Below, one piece after another: positions 24,157 to 32,156 of a stretch of DNA of 64,000 nt (positions are counted from its first letter, which is position 1; each line of letters opens with the position of its first letter). The position numbers and the translations under genes are program-made. The notes under the pieces were generated by a model that searched no databases, was not told the DNA's origin, and saw nothing but the letters and a program-made list of their open reading frames with translations. The stretch comes from Deltaproteobacteria bacterium UBA5205 (GTDB lineage Bacteria > Desulfobacterota > Syntrophorhabdia > Syntrophorhabdales > Syntrophorhabdaceae): the NCBI GenBank assembly GCA_002412715.1, contig DHVP01000008.1:1-64000 (forward strand). The letters are read 5' to 3'.

Positions 24157-25779
24157 ATGACCGAACCTTTCGGGCAGCGGCAGATCGTACGCCAGGGGCC
24201 TTTGAGGTTCCTCGTGTGCGTTCCCAATGTCCCCGGACGGCCGGATAATACCAACCGGCTCTATAGTCTGGGTCTGTTGTACCTGAAGCGCGCAGCGATA
24301 GAGGCCGGGTGGGACTGCGATCTTCTCGACGCATATTTCAGCAGCCTTGGCCGGCAAGAGACGGTGGATAGGATTATCGCCGGACCACAGCCCGACCTGC
24401 TCGGATTTTCCCTCCACACCCCCCGGATGCATGACGAGGCAGCATGGATAATAGAAACCCTGAAACATACGGCCGGCTGGAATATACCGGTGGTGGCCGG
24501 GGGACACTATGCCAGCATGTTCGGCACGGATATCCTGACCGGCAGGGACCGGATGGACTTCGTGATAGAAGGGGAAGGCGAAGGGGCGCTTTATGACCTG
24601 CTCACAGCCCTGGCGGCCGGCCGGCCTCCGGACAATATTGCAGGCCTTAAATGGCTGGGAGCTTCAGGCCAGGTGGAGGGTGACAAACCACGCTGTCGTG
24701 CTGCCGATCTCGATCGTCTGGGCAATATCAGCTTCGATTGGGTCGAAGAGGACGTGCAGCCCGACGAATGGAGTCTGGTAACGAGCCGGGGTTGTCCCGG
24801 AGATTGCGGCTTTTGTCTCGTCGGCAGGCTCTGGGGCAGGTCAGGGGACTGGCGCGGCCATTCGCCGGAATGGGTGGTCGGGCGGGTCGAGGAATTGGTC
24901 CGCCGGAAAGGCGCCTCCTCGATCACCATGGTCGACGATAATTTTCTGGGAGACGATGATCCGCGGCGCAGGGCACGTGCCATTGCCTCGCTGATGAAGT
25001 CCCGGGGGTTGTTTGTACCCTTTAGCATCATGGCCCGGGCAGACACCGCGGTCCGCCATCCCGAGGCGTTCAGGGAACTTCGGGGGGTCGGGCTTGAAAG
25101 CGTCTTTTTAGGTCTTGAATCCGGTGACGACCGCTTGCTGCAGAGACTGGGCAAACGCTCGGACGCGGCCGCGGGAAAGGCAGCGGCCAGGGCGCTGGAC
25201 GGGCTTGGATTGAAGATCACCGTCGGCGTGATCATTTTCCATCCCTGGATGACGAAGGAAGGTATCCTCTCCGATCTTCAGTACCTTGAAGAGATCATGC
25301 TCGAATGCCCGGGGGCCTCGCTGATCGGACTGAATGAGTTGGATGTCTTCGGCGGTACGCCTGTGGCCTGTGAATTGGACCCGGAAAGCCGGCAGTGGCG
25401 GCTCCCCTGGCAGGCTGCCGATCGGGCCGGCCAGGCTGCCTATAAAGGCTGGCAGATAATCCTGGGTGCGGTGCTTTTTCCGGCCATGAGGGCCGCGGCG
25501 AAACATGACGGCCATCTTCGGCGGCTATTCGCGCTGTGGCAAATCCAGGCGCTGCGAGAGCTGGTTACAACAGGAGAGCAACGCCCGCTGGAGGAGGTCC
25601 TGATTCGGCTGAGGGCCTCCATCTGTTCCCTTCTTCTGAAACATACCAGCCGCGCCGTCGTCGCGGATTTCCTCGGACAGAGCCCGGCGGAAAGCATGGA
25701 GGGCCGTGCTGCTGAAAAATGCTTTACGAGAGTTGACCGTGAAATCATGACTGAACGACAGGAGATCGAGTTGAAATGA
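24157..25779 (+). CDS. B12-binding-domain radical SAM enzyme
   Basis: A 540-aa protein. Residues ~20-150 form a cobalamin-binding-type Rossmann domain ('RLYSLGLLYLKRAAIEAG', 'LLGFSLHTPRM', 'VVAGGHYASMFG'). The radical SAM core follows with C213, C217, C220 ('SRGCPGDCGFC') and 'GLESVFLGLESGDDRLL'. Class B radical SAM methylases of this design methylate unactivated carbons, and some members do other chemistry. The C-terminal ~130 residues are helical and unique. First enzyme after the precursor gene; its stop overlaps the next start (ATGA). I infer C-methylation or a related modification of the peptide. Confidence 0.87.
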   Translation: MTEPFGQRQIVRQGPLRFLVCVPNVPGRPDNTNRLYSLGLLYLKRAAIEAGWDCDLLDAYFSSLGRQETVDRIIAGPQPDLLGFSLHTPRMHDEAAWIIETLKHTAGWNIPVVAGGHYASMFGTDILTGRDRMDFVIEGEGEGALYDLLTALAAGRPPDNIAGLKWLGASGQVEGDKPRCRAADLDRLGNISFDWVEEDVQPDEWSLVTSRGCPGDCGFCLVGRLWGRSGDWRGHSPEWVVGRVEELVRRKGASSITMVDDNFLGDDDPRRRARAIASLMKSRGLFVPFSIMARADTAVRHPEAFRELRGVGLESVFLGLESGDDRLLQRLGKRSDAAAGKAAARALDGLGLKITVGVIIFHPWMTKEGILSDLQYLEEIMLECPGASLIGLNELDVFGGTPVACELDPESRQWRLPWQAADRAGQAAYKGWQIILGAVLFPAMRAAAKHDGHLRRLFALWQIQALRELVTTGEQRPLEEVLIRLRASICSLLLKHTSRAVVADFLGQSPAESMEGRAAEKCFTRVDREIMTERQEIELK

Positions 25780-26879
25780 ATGATCCAGCCAACGGCACTG
25801 TTGCGGGAGGAGAGGGCACCAGGCCATTAAAGATCTATAGAGTCAAACCGGACCCGGCATTGGATCCGACCAGCCCGGAGAGGGCCTCGACTGAATACCA
25901 TGCCCCCACCCTTGACGATTACGAGCGGATTTCCCTGGCGGAAGCCCTGGATATTGACCTGCGCTTCGCGGAATTGATCATGGACGTGACCTTCTTCTGC
26001 AGCTTCAGGTGCAGCTATTGCGAGGTTGCCAACAAGGAAAGGATCGGGTTGGACTGGGAGCAGGTGCTGGTTCCGCTGAAGGCCATGTCTCTAACGGGCA
26101 TAAGGGCGGCCGCCCTTACCGGGGGCGAGCCGGGAATATACCGCCACACCCCGCGTATACTGCAGGACCTGCGAGATTTGCACATTGAGACCATAGTCTT
26201 CACCAATGGCTACTGGGCAAAGAGTCAGCGGAGACTGGACGCCCTGACACGCGCCAGGCCGCTTGGGTTCCTGATCAGTTACAAGGCCTTCAATGAAGCG
26301 GATTACAAGAAACTAACCGGGGTCGCGCTGCCCACCCGGGTCATGAAACAGGCCCTGGAGAATTTTTCCGGTGCGGCGGCCCGGGGAGAGTTTGAGGAAT
26401 TCCGCATCGACCATGTGCTCACCTCGCTCAGCGCCGACAAGCTTTCCGAGCTCATGTGGCTCGCGGACCTTCCTTCGCCGCCGAAGATCTGCATGGCGAT
26501 GGTCGAACCCCACAACCTTTCCACCATCGACATCTATCCCGATCCCGGGGTACTGGCCAGGAGTTTCGAAAAACTCTTTCCTGCGCTGGACGAACGGGGA
26601 ATTACCTACGTCTTTGAGAGCGTACCCCTGTGCCTTCTGGGCGAACGTTGGCGGCAATGCCTGGATGTAAGAAGAGTCACCGACCACCGGCCCCGCATCT
26701 ATATAAGGCCTCACCCCGACGGCGATCACATTATGATCCATTCAGGTTATCAACGCCTCATCCAGTACGGGTACCTCGAGGAATGCGACTCCTGCGCGAA
26801 ACGAGGCCAATGCGCCGGGATCCACAAGAGGGCGATGAAATATTACCGGAAGGGGGGGCTGGTCCCCTTCAAACATTAA
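25776..26879 (+). CDS. Radical SAM enzyme (peptide-modifying candidate)
   Basis: A 367-aa protein with cluster cysteines C75, C79, C82 ('CSFRCSYC') and the SAM-binding 'ALTGGEPGIYRHTPRILQDL'. An N-terminal ~65-residue extension precedes the core. C-terminal cysteines ('YLEECDSCAKRGQCAG') suggest a partial SPASM/twitch-like auxiliary cluster. The substrate is not known; its position between the B12 enzyme and the exporter in a tight operon implies the 75-aa peptide. Radical SAM family is certain; the role is inferred. Confidence 0.87.
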   Translation: MNDPANGTVAGGEGTRPLKIYRVKPDPALDPTSPERASTEYHAPTLDDYERISLAEALDIDLRFAELIMDVTFFCSFRCSYCEVANKERIGLDWEQVLVPLKAMSLTGIRAAALTGGEPGIYRHTPRILQDLRDLHIETIVFTNGYWAKSQRRLDALTRARPLGFLISYKAFNEADYKKLTGVALPTRVMKQALENFSGAAARGEFEEFRIDHVLTSLSADKLSELMWLADLPSPPKICMAMVEPHNLSTIDIYPDPGVLARSFEKLFPALDERGITYVFESVPLCLLGERWRQCLDVRRVTDHRPRIYIRPHPDGDHIMIHSGYQRLIQYGYLEECDSCAKRGQCAGIHKRAMKYYRKGGLVPFKH

Positions 26880-26895
26880 TCAGGGGAAGCTGACG

Positions 26896-28770
26896 ATGGG
26901 TATTCTTCGATTCGCGAGGGTTTATCTGGTGCCTGACCTGTTCAAGGTCAAGGCCTCGGTGGGGTTTTCGGTTTTTCTGCTTTTGCTGACTACCTTCAGC
27001 CAGATCGCCTCACTTGAGGCCGCCCGCTCCCTGATCCAGGTGCTTCAGATCAAGCTGGCCGGTGCGGTACCGACCGGTTTCGCGGCCGTATTAATGGAGA
27101 GGTACCACCTGACGGATAGCCTCCTGTTCCTCTATTGCGCCGTGGTGGCGGTTATCCTCCCTTTAATCACCTATCTGTTCATGTACGCACGCGACATCAC
27201 CCTGGAGAACATGTCCATCAAGATCACCAAGCTCTTCCAGGACCGGATATATAGTCAGGCGCTCGGGATGCCGTACGCCACTTTTCGTTCCTTTCGGGTC
27301 CCCGCCCTGGTGAAGCGAATCAACTATGACGTCAACCAGATCAGACGGTTGGTCCTGGACGTGGGGATGTTCCGCATCGCCGACGTGATCGTCCTTGCCG
27401 GAGTGTTGATCTACCTCGCCCTTTTGGATCCCATTCTCACGGTGATCGCCATGCTGACGCTGGGGCTCTATGTTATGGTCGCCTGGATATCGGCACGGAT
27501 GGCCGCCGAGCGTATTCGCCAGGTGGATGTGAGCCGCGAAGAGATTGTGGGTTACGCCCAGGAATCATTCGAGCGTTTCCTGGACATCCGGGCCAACCTG
27601 CGCGAGAAGTACGAGTCCGGCCGGTTCTCCGACATTACCCGCCGGGCGGCGGGCAGGAGAAAGGGGTTCGCCGTCGTTCTCCTCCTCGACAAGTGTCTGA
27701 CCAACTTCCTGAGCGCCGTCGGTCCGGTGACGGTGATGGTGGCGGGGGGCGTACTGGTCATGCGCGGTACCATTCCCCTCGAGACCCTCATGGCTTTTGT
27801 TGCCGCCACCAGCATGCTTTACGGCCCGGTGGACAAGCTAAGTGCCATTCCCATGGACCTCAAGGAACTTCAGGTGAGTATCAACAACATGGAGGATATC
27901 TTCAGGTGTCCCGCCGAGGAAGACCGGGTTCCCCCGGTTGAAACGCCCAAACCGGCTGACGCCGAACAGCTCCTTAGCATCCGCGACCTCGATTTTGAGT
28001 TTCCGGATGCCAGGCGCCGATTCCGTTTCCGGAAGCTTGACATCGGGGAGAAGGAGCGAGTGGCGCTGGTGGGACCCAGCGGCTCGGGCAAGACAACGCT
28101 TTTGCTTCTCCTGTTCCGGGTCTATGGCAACTATTCGGGTGGTATCTATTTCCAGGGGAAGGAGATCTCCACGATCCCGCTGGCGGAACTTCGGGCCCGG
28201 ATGGCCCTCATGCTCCAGGACAGTTACATCTTCGCCGACACCATTGCCAAAAACGTGGGTTACGGGGCGCCCGACAGGCGGGAGATCTCATATGACGAGA
28301 TCATGCCGGCGCTCGAGAAGGCCGGTCTGGCCGCTGAAGTCATGCGCATGCCCAAAGGCCCGGACACCCTTCTCGACCACATGGGCACCAATATCTCCGG
28401 CGGGCAGCGCAGGCGTTTGTGCCTGAGCCGGGCGGTCGTCAAACAGCCGAAGCTTCTGCTGCTCGACGAGCCGCTGACCGGGGTGCCGCCCATGGAAGTT
28501 GAAGCCATCATCGATGCCCTGACTCAGGAAAAACTGGACACCGCCCTTATCATAAGTACTCATCAGGGCGAAATTCTCAAGTCCATGGACCGCATCATCG
28601 TGCTCAACGTCCTGTCCGATGACGACGGATATACCACCACCGTGATCGAGGCCGCGGGCACCCACGATCACCTTCTGAAAACCAGTTCATTCTACCGGAA
28701 ACATTTCGGGGATGGGGATTCGGCCCCCTCTCCGCCAGCGGGAGGCAAAGATGCCAGGCAAGAAGGGTGA
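26896..28770 (+). CDS. ABC transporter, fused permease-ATPase (exporter)
   Basis: A 624-aa half-size exporter: about six helices in residues ~20-320, then a nucleotide-binding domain with Walker A 'GPSGSGKT' near 393, signature 'ISGGQRRR' near 500 and Walker B 'LLLLDEPL' near 519. Unlike many peptide exporters it has no N-terminal C39 peptidase domain, consistent with a separate protease (the upstream subtilase). Likely works as a homodimer in the inner membrane to export the processed product. Its last 20 bases overlap the next gene. Confidence 0.87.
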   Translation: MGILRFARVYLVPDLFKVKASVGFSVFLLLLTTFSQIASLEAARSLIQVLQIKLAGAVPTGFAAVLMERYHLTDSLLFLYCAVVAVILPLITYLFMYARDITLENMSIKITKLFQDRIYSQALGMPYATFRSFRVPALVKRINYDVNQIRRLVLDVGMFRIADVIVLAGVLIYLALLDPILTVIAMLTLGLYVMVAWISARMAAERIRQVDVSREEIVGYAQESFERFLDIRANLREKYESGRFSDITRRAAGRRKGFAVVLLLDKCLTNFLSAVGPVTVMVAGGVLVMRGTIPLETLMAFVAATSMLYGPVDKLSAIPMDLKELQVSINNMEDIFRCPAEEDRVPPVETPKPADAEQLLSIRDLDFEFPDARRRFRFRKLDIGEKERVALVGPSGSGKTTLLLLLFRVYGNYSGGIYFQGKEISTIPLAELRARMALMLQDSYIFADTIAKNVGYGAPDRREISYDEIMPALEKAGLAAEVMRMPKGPDTLLDHMGTNISGGQRRRLCLSRAVVKQPKLLLLDEPLTGVPPMEVEAIIDALTQEKLDTALIISTHQGEILKSMDRIIVLNVLSDDDGYTTTVIEAAGTHDHLLKTSSFYRKHFGDGDSAPSPPAGGKDARQEG

Positions 28771-29896
28771 ACACCGTTCGGTGCCGCCGGACCGGTCTCA
28801 GGACAGCCTGCCCGGCAGGCACGTTGCCACTTTCTTCCTGTCTGTTACCAACCGGTGCAACCTGGCCTGCGATTACTGCAGCGCCGCCGCGGGGCCCCAC
28901 AATGGCGCAATGCTCGATCCGGACCGGGCACAGAACCTTGTCCGGCAATGGATACCGGGCGCGGTCGCCAGCCGGCTTACCCTGGTGTTCACAGGCGGAG
29001 AGCCGCTGCTGTGGGGATACGACAATCTGGGGCGCATCTGTCGCGCTGCCAGGGAGGAAGCCTCGGCGGGCAGGAGAGACCTTGCCATCGGCATCCAGTC
29101 CAATGGTCTTCTGGTCGACGAAGGCTTTATCGGCTTCTGTCGAAAATATGAGATCGAGCCCAGCTTCAGTCTCGACGGACCACCCCCCATCAACGATATC
29201 CACCGCGGAGGGGGGCAGAGGGTGGTGGCTTCTCTGAAGATGCTCAAGGCCCGGCAGATCGACTTCGCCATCGTGAGCTGTCTCACCCATGAGCTGGCGG
29301 CCCGGATAGGACCGGCGTTGGAATGGTTCCGGAAACAGGGCTTCCTTAAGGTCAGGATCAACTCCCTCGGCCAGCCTCCGCCGGAGCGTGCCGCCGTCTC
29401 CCAGCCTGACCCCCGGTCGCTCTTTTACGTTAAGAAGTCTATCTTCGATCACATGGAAAAGCACGGCGCCGCCGCGGTTCAGGAGAGGAACGTGCTCCGC
29501 CAGGTGAAAAAATTCGACGCACTGTTTGGGGGACCCCCGGCGGCGATAGAACACTGCGAACTGCTGCAGTGCGGCGCCGGCCGCAACCTGGTTTGTCTGA
29601 ACCCGGACGGATCCCTCAGCCCCTGCGTGGAGAAGAGCATGAGCGACGGGCCAGGCTGCGCACATTCCCCTGGGAAGCTCGCCGAGGCGCGGGAGAGCCT
29701 CCTGCGAAAGACGGGAACATGGGAAATCTGTCGAGACTGCCCGGCCGATATCATCTGCGATCACGGGTGCGCCGCGTATCACAGGATGGACCATGGCGCG
29801 TTTGCCGGTGAGTGTCTCGCTAACCGTCTGTTCTGGAAGTACCTCGTGCTGAAGCGGGCCCCGATGCTGACTGTCTCAGAGGGGGGCAGACCATGA
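28751..29896 (+). CDS. Radical SAM/SPASM-type enzyme
   Basis: A 381-aa protein with C36, C40, C43 ('CNLACDYC'), 'TGGEPLLWGYDNL' for SAM binding, and a Cys-rich C-terminus typical of a SPASM domain holding extra Fe-S clusters ('HCELLQCGAGRNL', 'SPCVEK', 'EICRDC', 'CDHGCAAYH', 'GEC'). The best-known SPASM enzymes modify ribosomal peptides (sulfatase maturases, sactionine and thioether synthases, Trp/Lys or Tyr crosslinkers). GGAGG supports this start inside the ABC gene. With a Cys-free precursor, C-C or C-O chemistry at Tyr/Trp is more plausible than thioether formation. Confidence 0.88.
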   Translation: MPGKKGEHRSVPPDRSQDSLPGRHVATFFLSVTNRCNLACDYCSAAAGPHNGAMLDPDRAQNLVRQWIPGAVASRLTLVFTGGEPLLWGYDNLGRICRAAREEASAGRRDLAIGIQSNGLLVDEGFIGFCRKYEIEPSFSLDGPPPINDIHRGGGQRVVASLKMLKARQIDFAIVSCLTHELAARIGPALEWFRKQGFLKVRINSLGQPPPERAAVSQPDPRSLFYVKKSIFDHMEKHGAAAVQERNVLRQVKKFDALFGGPPAAIEHCELLQCGAGRNLVCLNPDGSLSPCVEKSMSDGPGCAHSPGKLAEARESLLRKTGTWEICRDCPADIICDHGCAAYHRMDHGAFAGECLANRLFWKYLVLKRAPMLTVSEGGRP

Positions 29897-30879
29897 ATCT
29901 TGAATACGGACGTACTCCTTTCCTGGTCCTGGCCCCCGGTGCGGGGCACAAGGCATTGTTTTACCACGTCCCGAGCAATCACCGCGGCGAGATCGAGCGG
30001 GACGCTGCGCTGTGGCTGGAGCGCCTTCAAGGTTGGTATACCCGGTCCGAACTGGCGGCCGGGCTTGGAGAATTCGGGTTTTCGGACCCGATGGCGACCC
30101 TCCGGACGCTTCTGGACCTGCGGCTTCTGGTCACGCGGGCCGGCGCCCGGGAGAAAGGATTCAAGGAAAAGATCGTGGTGGCAAGCTACGGCATGGATAT
30201 GATGCGTGACTGCTCCCTCGCCGGCCTTGCCGTGATCCGCGACGCCACAGTGGTCCTGGCCATTGACCCGCCTCCCCGGATAGACTTTCTGAGGGCAATC
30301 AACCCGAATGTCACATCCCTCGAGTTCCACTTCGACGAGGGCCTTCCCCGAACCGCAATGCTCGAACGCATAGCCCTCGACGTGGCCGATACCAGTCAAC
30401 GTGAGGAGCGGGTGGTATTCGCGCTATACGGGAATGCCCGGGTCGGCTGCCATCCCGTCAACGTGTTGCTCCGTCTGGCCGACGAACGCGGTCTGGGACT
30501 TCGGATACTCCCCGGAGTATCATCTTTCGATACCTGTTTTATCGACTTTGACTTCGACCCCTTTGAGGGATTCGCCTTTCTTCGCCCTGATTCCGTAAAG
30601 GATGCATGCCCTTCCCTGCACACGATAATAGGGGGTATCGGTTATGATCTTGACGCCGCGGGCCGACGGGATATGTTATCGCGCATGGTGGAAGAGCTTT
30701 CGCCGAACTATCCGGGCATTCACTGTGTAAAAGTGATGATAGCCGCCCGCGGCAAGACTGTCTGTTTCGAAACCCCTCTTGCCCTTCTCCCGCGCTACGC
30801 GAAGAACATATATCCCGGCGGAACCAGCATCTATCTGCCGCCGACGACCGCGGCGGCCGTCACGGGGAAGGATCTATGA
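29893..30879 (+). CDS. Borosin-methyltransferase-like protein with N-terminal winged-helix-like domain
   Basis: A 328-aa two-part protein. Residues ~20-82 look like a PqqD/RRE-type winged helix ('WLERLQGWYTRSELAAGL', 'LRTLLDLRLLV'). Residues ~91-325 match the tetrapyrrole-methylase fold of borosin alpha-N-methyltransferases along their length: 'NPNVTSLEFHFDEG', 'RVVFALYGNARVG', 'RILPGVSSFDTCFIDFDFDP', 'TSIYLPP' (OphMA has 'STFYIPP'). Against OphMA catalytic residues Arg72 and Tyr98 appear kept (R153, Y179), but Tyr66 and Tyr76 are F147 and L157, and the YGHPG motif reads YGNAR. It may be a changed methyltransferase or a leader-binding pseudoenzyme. Confidence 0.72.
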   Translation: MNLEYGRTPFLVLAPGAGHKALFYHVPSNHRGEIERDAALWLERLQGWYTRSELAAGLGEFGFSDPMATLRTLLDLRLLVTRAGAREKGFKEKIVVASYGMDMMRDCSLAGLAVIRDATVVLAIDPPPRIDFLRAINPNVTSLEFHFDEGLPRTAMLERIALDVADTSQREERVVFALYGNARVGCHPVNVLLRLADERGLGLRILPGVSSFDTCFIDFDFDPFEGFAFLRPDSVKDACPSLHTIIGGIGYDLDAAGRRDMLSRMVEELSPNYPGIHCVKVMIAARGKTVCFETPLALLPRYAKNIYPGGTSIYLPPTTAAAVTGKDL

Positions 30880-32144
30880 ACTGGTACCTCTCTCCGCGCT
30901 GGCACATCGAGAACGATTCTCCGCCGCTCCTCCTGGGGCCGGGCGATCAGCGCCTTGCGCTCACACCCCGGCAGTACGAGGCAATCCGCACAGGGTACCT
31001 TGGCCTTTCGCCGCTCGCATCCTCAGCGGATTTTCCGGAGATCTTCACGTGGGCAAAGCAGCTTATCGTCTCTCGCGTGCTTGTTCCCGAATACCTGGCT
31101 ACGGGTCTGTCCGAAGAAAGAGAAGCGGAAGATTTTTACATGGAGGTATTCGAATTACTGTGCCGCCGCCTTGCCTTGTCCGATATTCTGCCGGGCCTGT
31201 GCGCCGGAATATGTTCCTGGTCCGGTTCCGTTTTGAAGCAGCCGCTCGGAGCACCTCCGGATTACCTGCCGACGAGACCGGCGCTCTGCATCGATCTGTT
31301 GGGCGGCGCACGAAGAAGCGTGCGCGTTGCGCTCGACTGCAGGGACCCGCTTTTCACCCCCTGGGAAAATATCACCCTCGCGCGGCAGACTTTTGAGCGG
31401 CACCTGAAATACCGCACCGGTCTGTTTCACAGGATATGCGAACTGGTATTCCGGGACCCATCTGATTTCACAAACCCGAGGGTCAAATATCTCCACCCGG
31501 CGATCGAGTATCTTGCCGGCGGCGAAGAGATCTCGGCGTACTGGAATCTGGGAAACGCCGGGAGCAGGCAGGAACTCTGGAGACGCAGTATTGAGATAAT
31601 CGAGGCAACGGGCGGGGATGCCGACCATCAGATGCGTTTCAAAGAGGTTTTTGGCGCGTTTTCCCAGCCGGAGTTGATCGGGCATACATTCGACCCTCGC
31701 AAGCCTCCTGTTCTCAAAACGTATATAATGCTCGACGGACTGAATCGCGAGATCCTTCGCGAGATACTGGCGCTGGAGAATGTACTCTTACCGGGCGCCC
31801 CGGTGCTTGAGGTCCTGCGGTGGCTCGAGGAGAACGGGCTCACGCCGGGCAGGAATCTGGGCATCGCCAGCCTCTATCATTCTCTGGATGATAACGCGAT
31901 ATCGGGAATAAAAATTCATCTGAACCTGAGCGACGGATTCGAACGACGCTTCAGCATGGATACGATAGCCTCCGTCGTGAGCAGGAATAGCGATGCAATG
32001 CTGCGCCTTCCGAATCCGCTGACCGAAACCTTGATCCTTGAAGACGGCCGGTCGGTCGGATTATCTCCCAACACGATTTCGTTCATGCTCATCCCGAAGG
32101 CGAACCTCACCAAGATCACCCTCTATGCCGACTTCCTGGCCTGA
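30876..32144 (+). CDS. Unrecognised 422-aa cluster protein
   Basis: Start overlaps the preceding stop (ATGA), and it is the last gene of the operon. No family is recognised. The N-terminal ~75 residues ('ALTPRQYEAIRTGYLGLS', 'TWAKQLIVSRVLVPEY') are vaguely winged-helix-like, as in the preceding protein. The C-terminal half has three spaced beta-like segments with a Lys ('LKTYIMLDG' ~278, 'IKIHLNLSDG' ~344, 'TKITLYADF' ~411), a spacing that recalls ABBA-type aromatic prenyltransferases. That resemblance is weak and I do not claim it. No signal or membrane segment, so cytoplasmic. Likely another tailoring or recognition protein. Confidence 0.7.
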   Translation: MNWYLSPRWHIENDSPPLLLGPGDQRLALTPRQYEAIRTGYLGLSPLASSADFPEIFTWAKQLIVSRVLVPEYLATGLSEEREAEDFYMEVFELLCRRLALSDILPGLCAGICSWSGSVLKQPLGAPPDYLPTRPALCIDLLGGARRSVRVALDCRDPLFTPWENITLARQTFERHLKYRTGLFHRICELVFRDPSDFTNPRVKYLHPAIEYLAGGEEISAYWNLGNAGSRQELWRRSIEIIEATGGDADHQMRFKEVFGAFSQPELIGHTFDPRKPPVLKTYIMLDGLNREILREILALENVLLPGAPVLEVLRWLEENGLTPGRNLGIASLYHSLDDNAISGIKIHLNLSDGFERRFSMDTIASVVSRNSDAMLRLPNPLTETLILEDGRSVGLSPNTISFMLIPKANLTKITLYADFLA

Positions 32145-32156
32145 TGTGAACAGGTA

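Noticed and set aside
28604..29794. 396-codon minus-strand frame
   Set aside because: Antisense shadow of the SPASM radical SAM gene, a GC-rich coding effect.
29893..30879. Ordinary cobalamin or siroheme biosynthesis methyltransferase
   Set aside because: No corrin or heme genes nearby, and the C-terminal IYLPP and overall spacing fit borosin enzymes better; the peptide gene and radical SAM context also argue against it.
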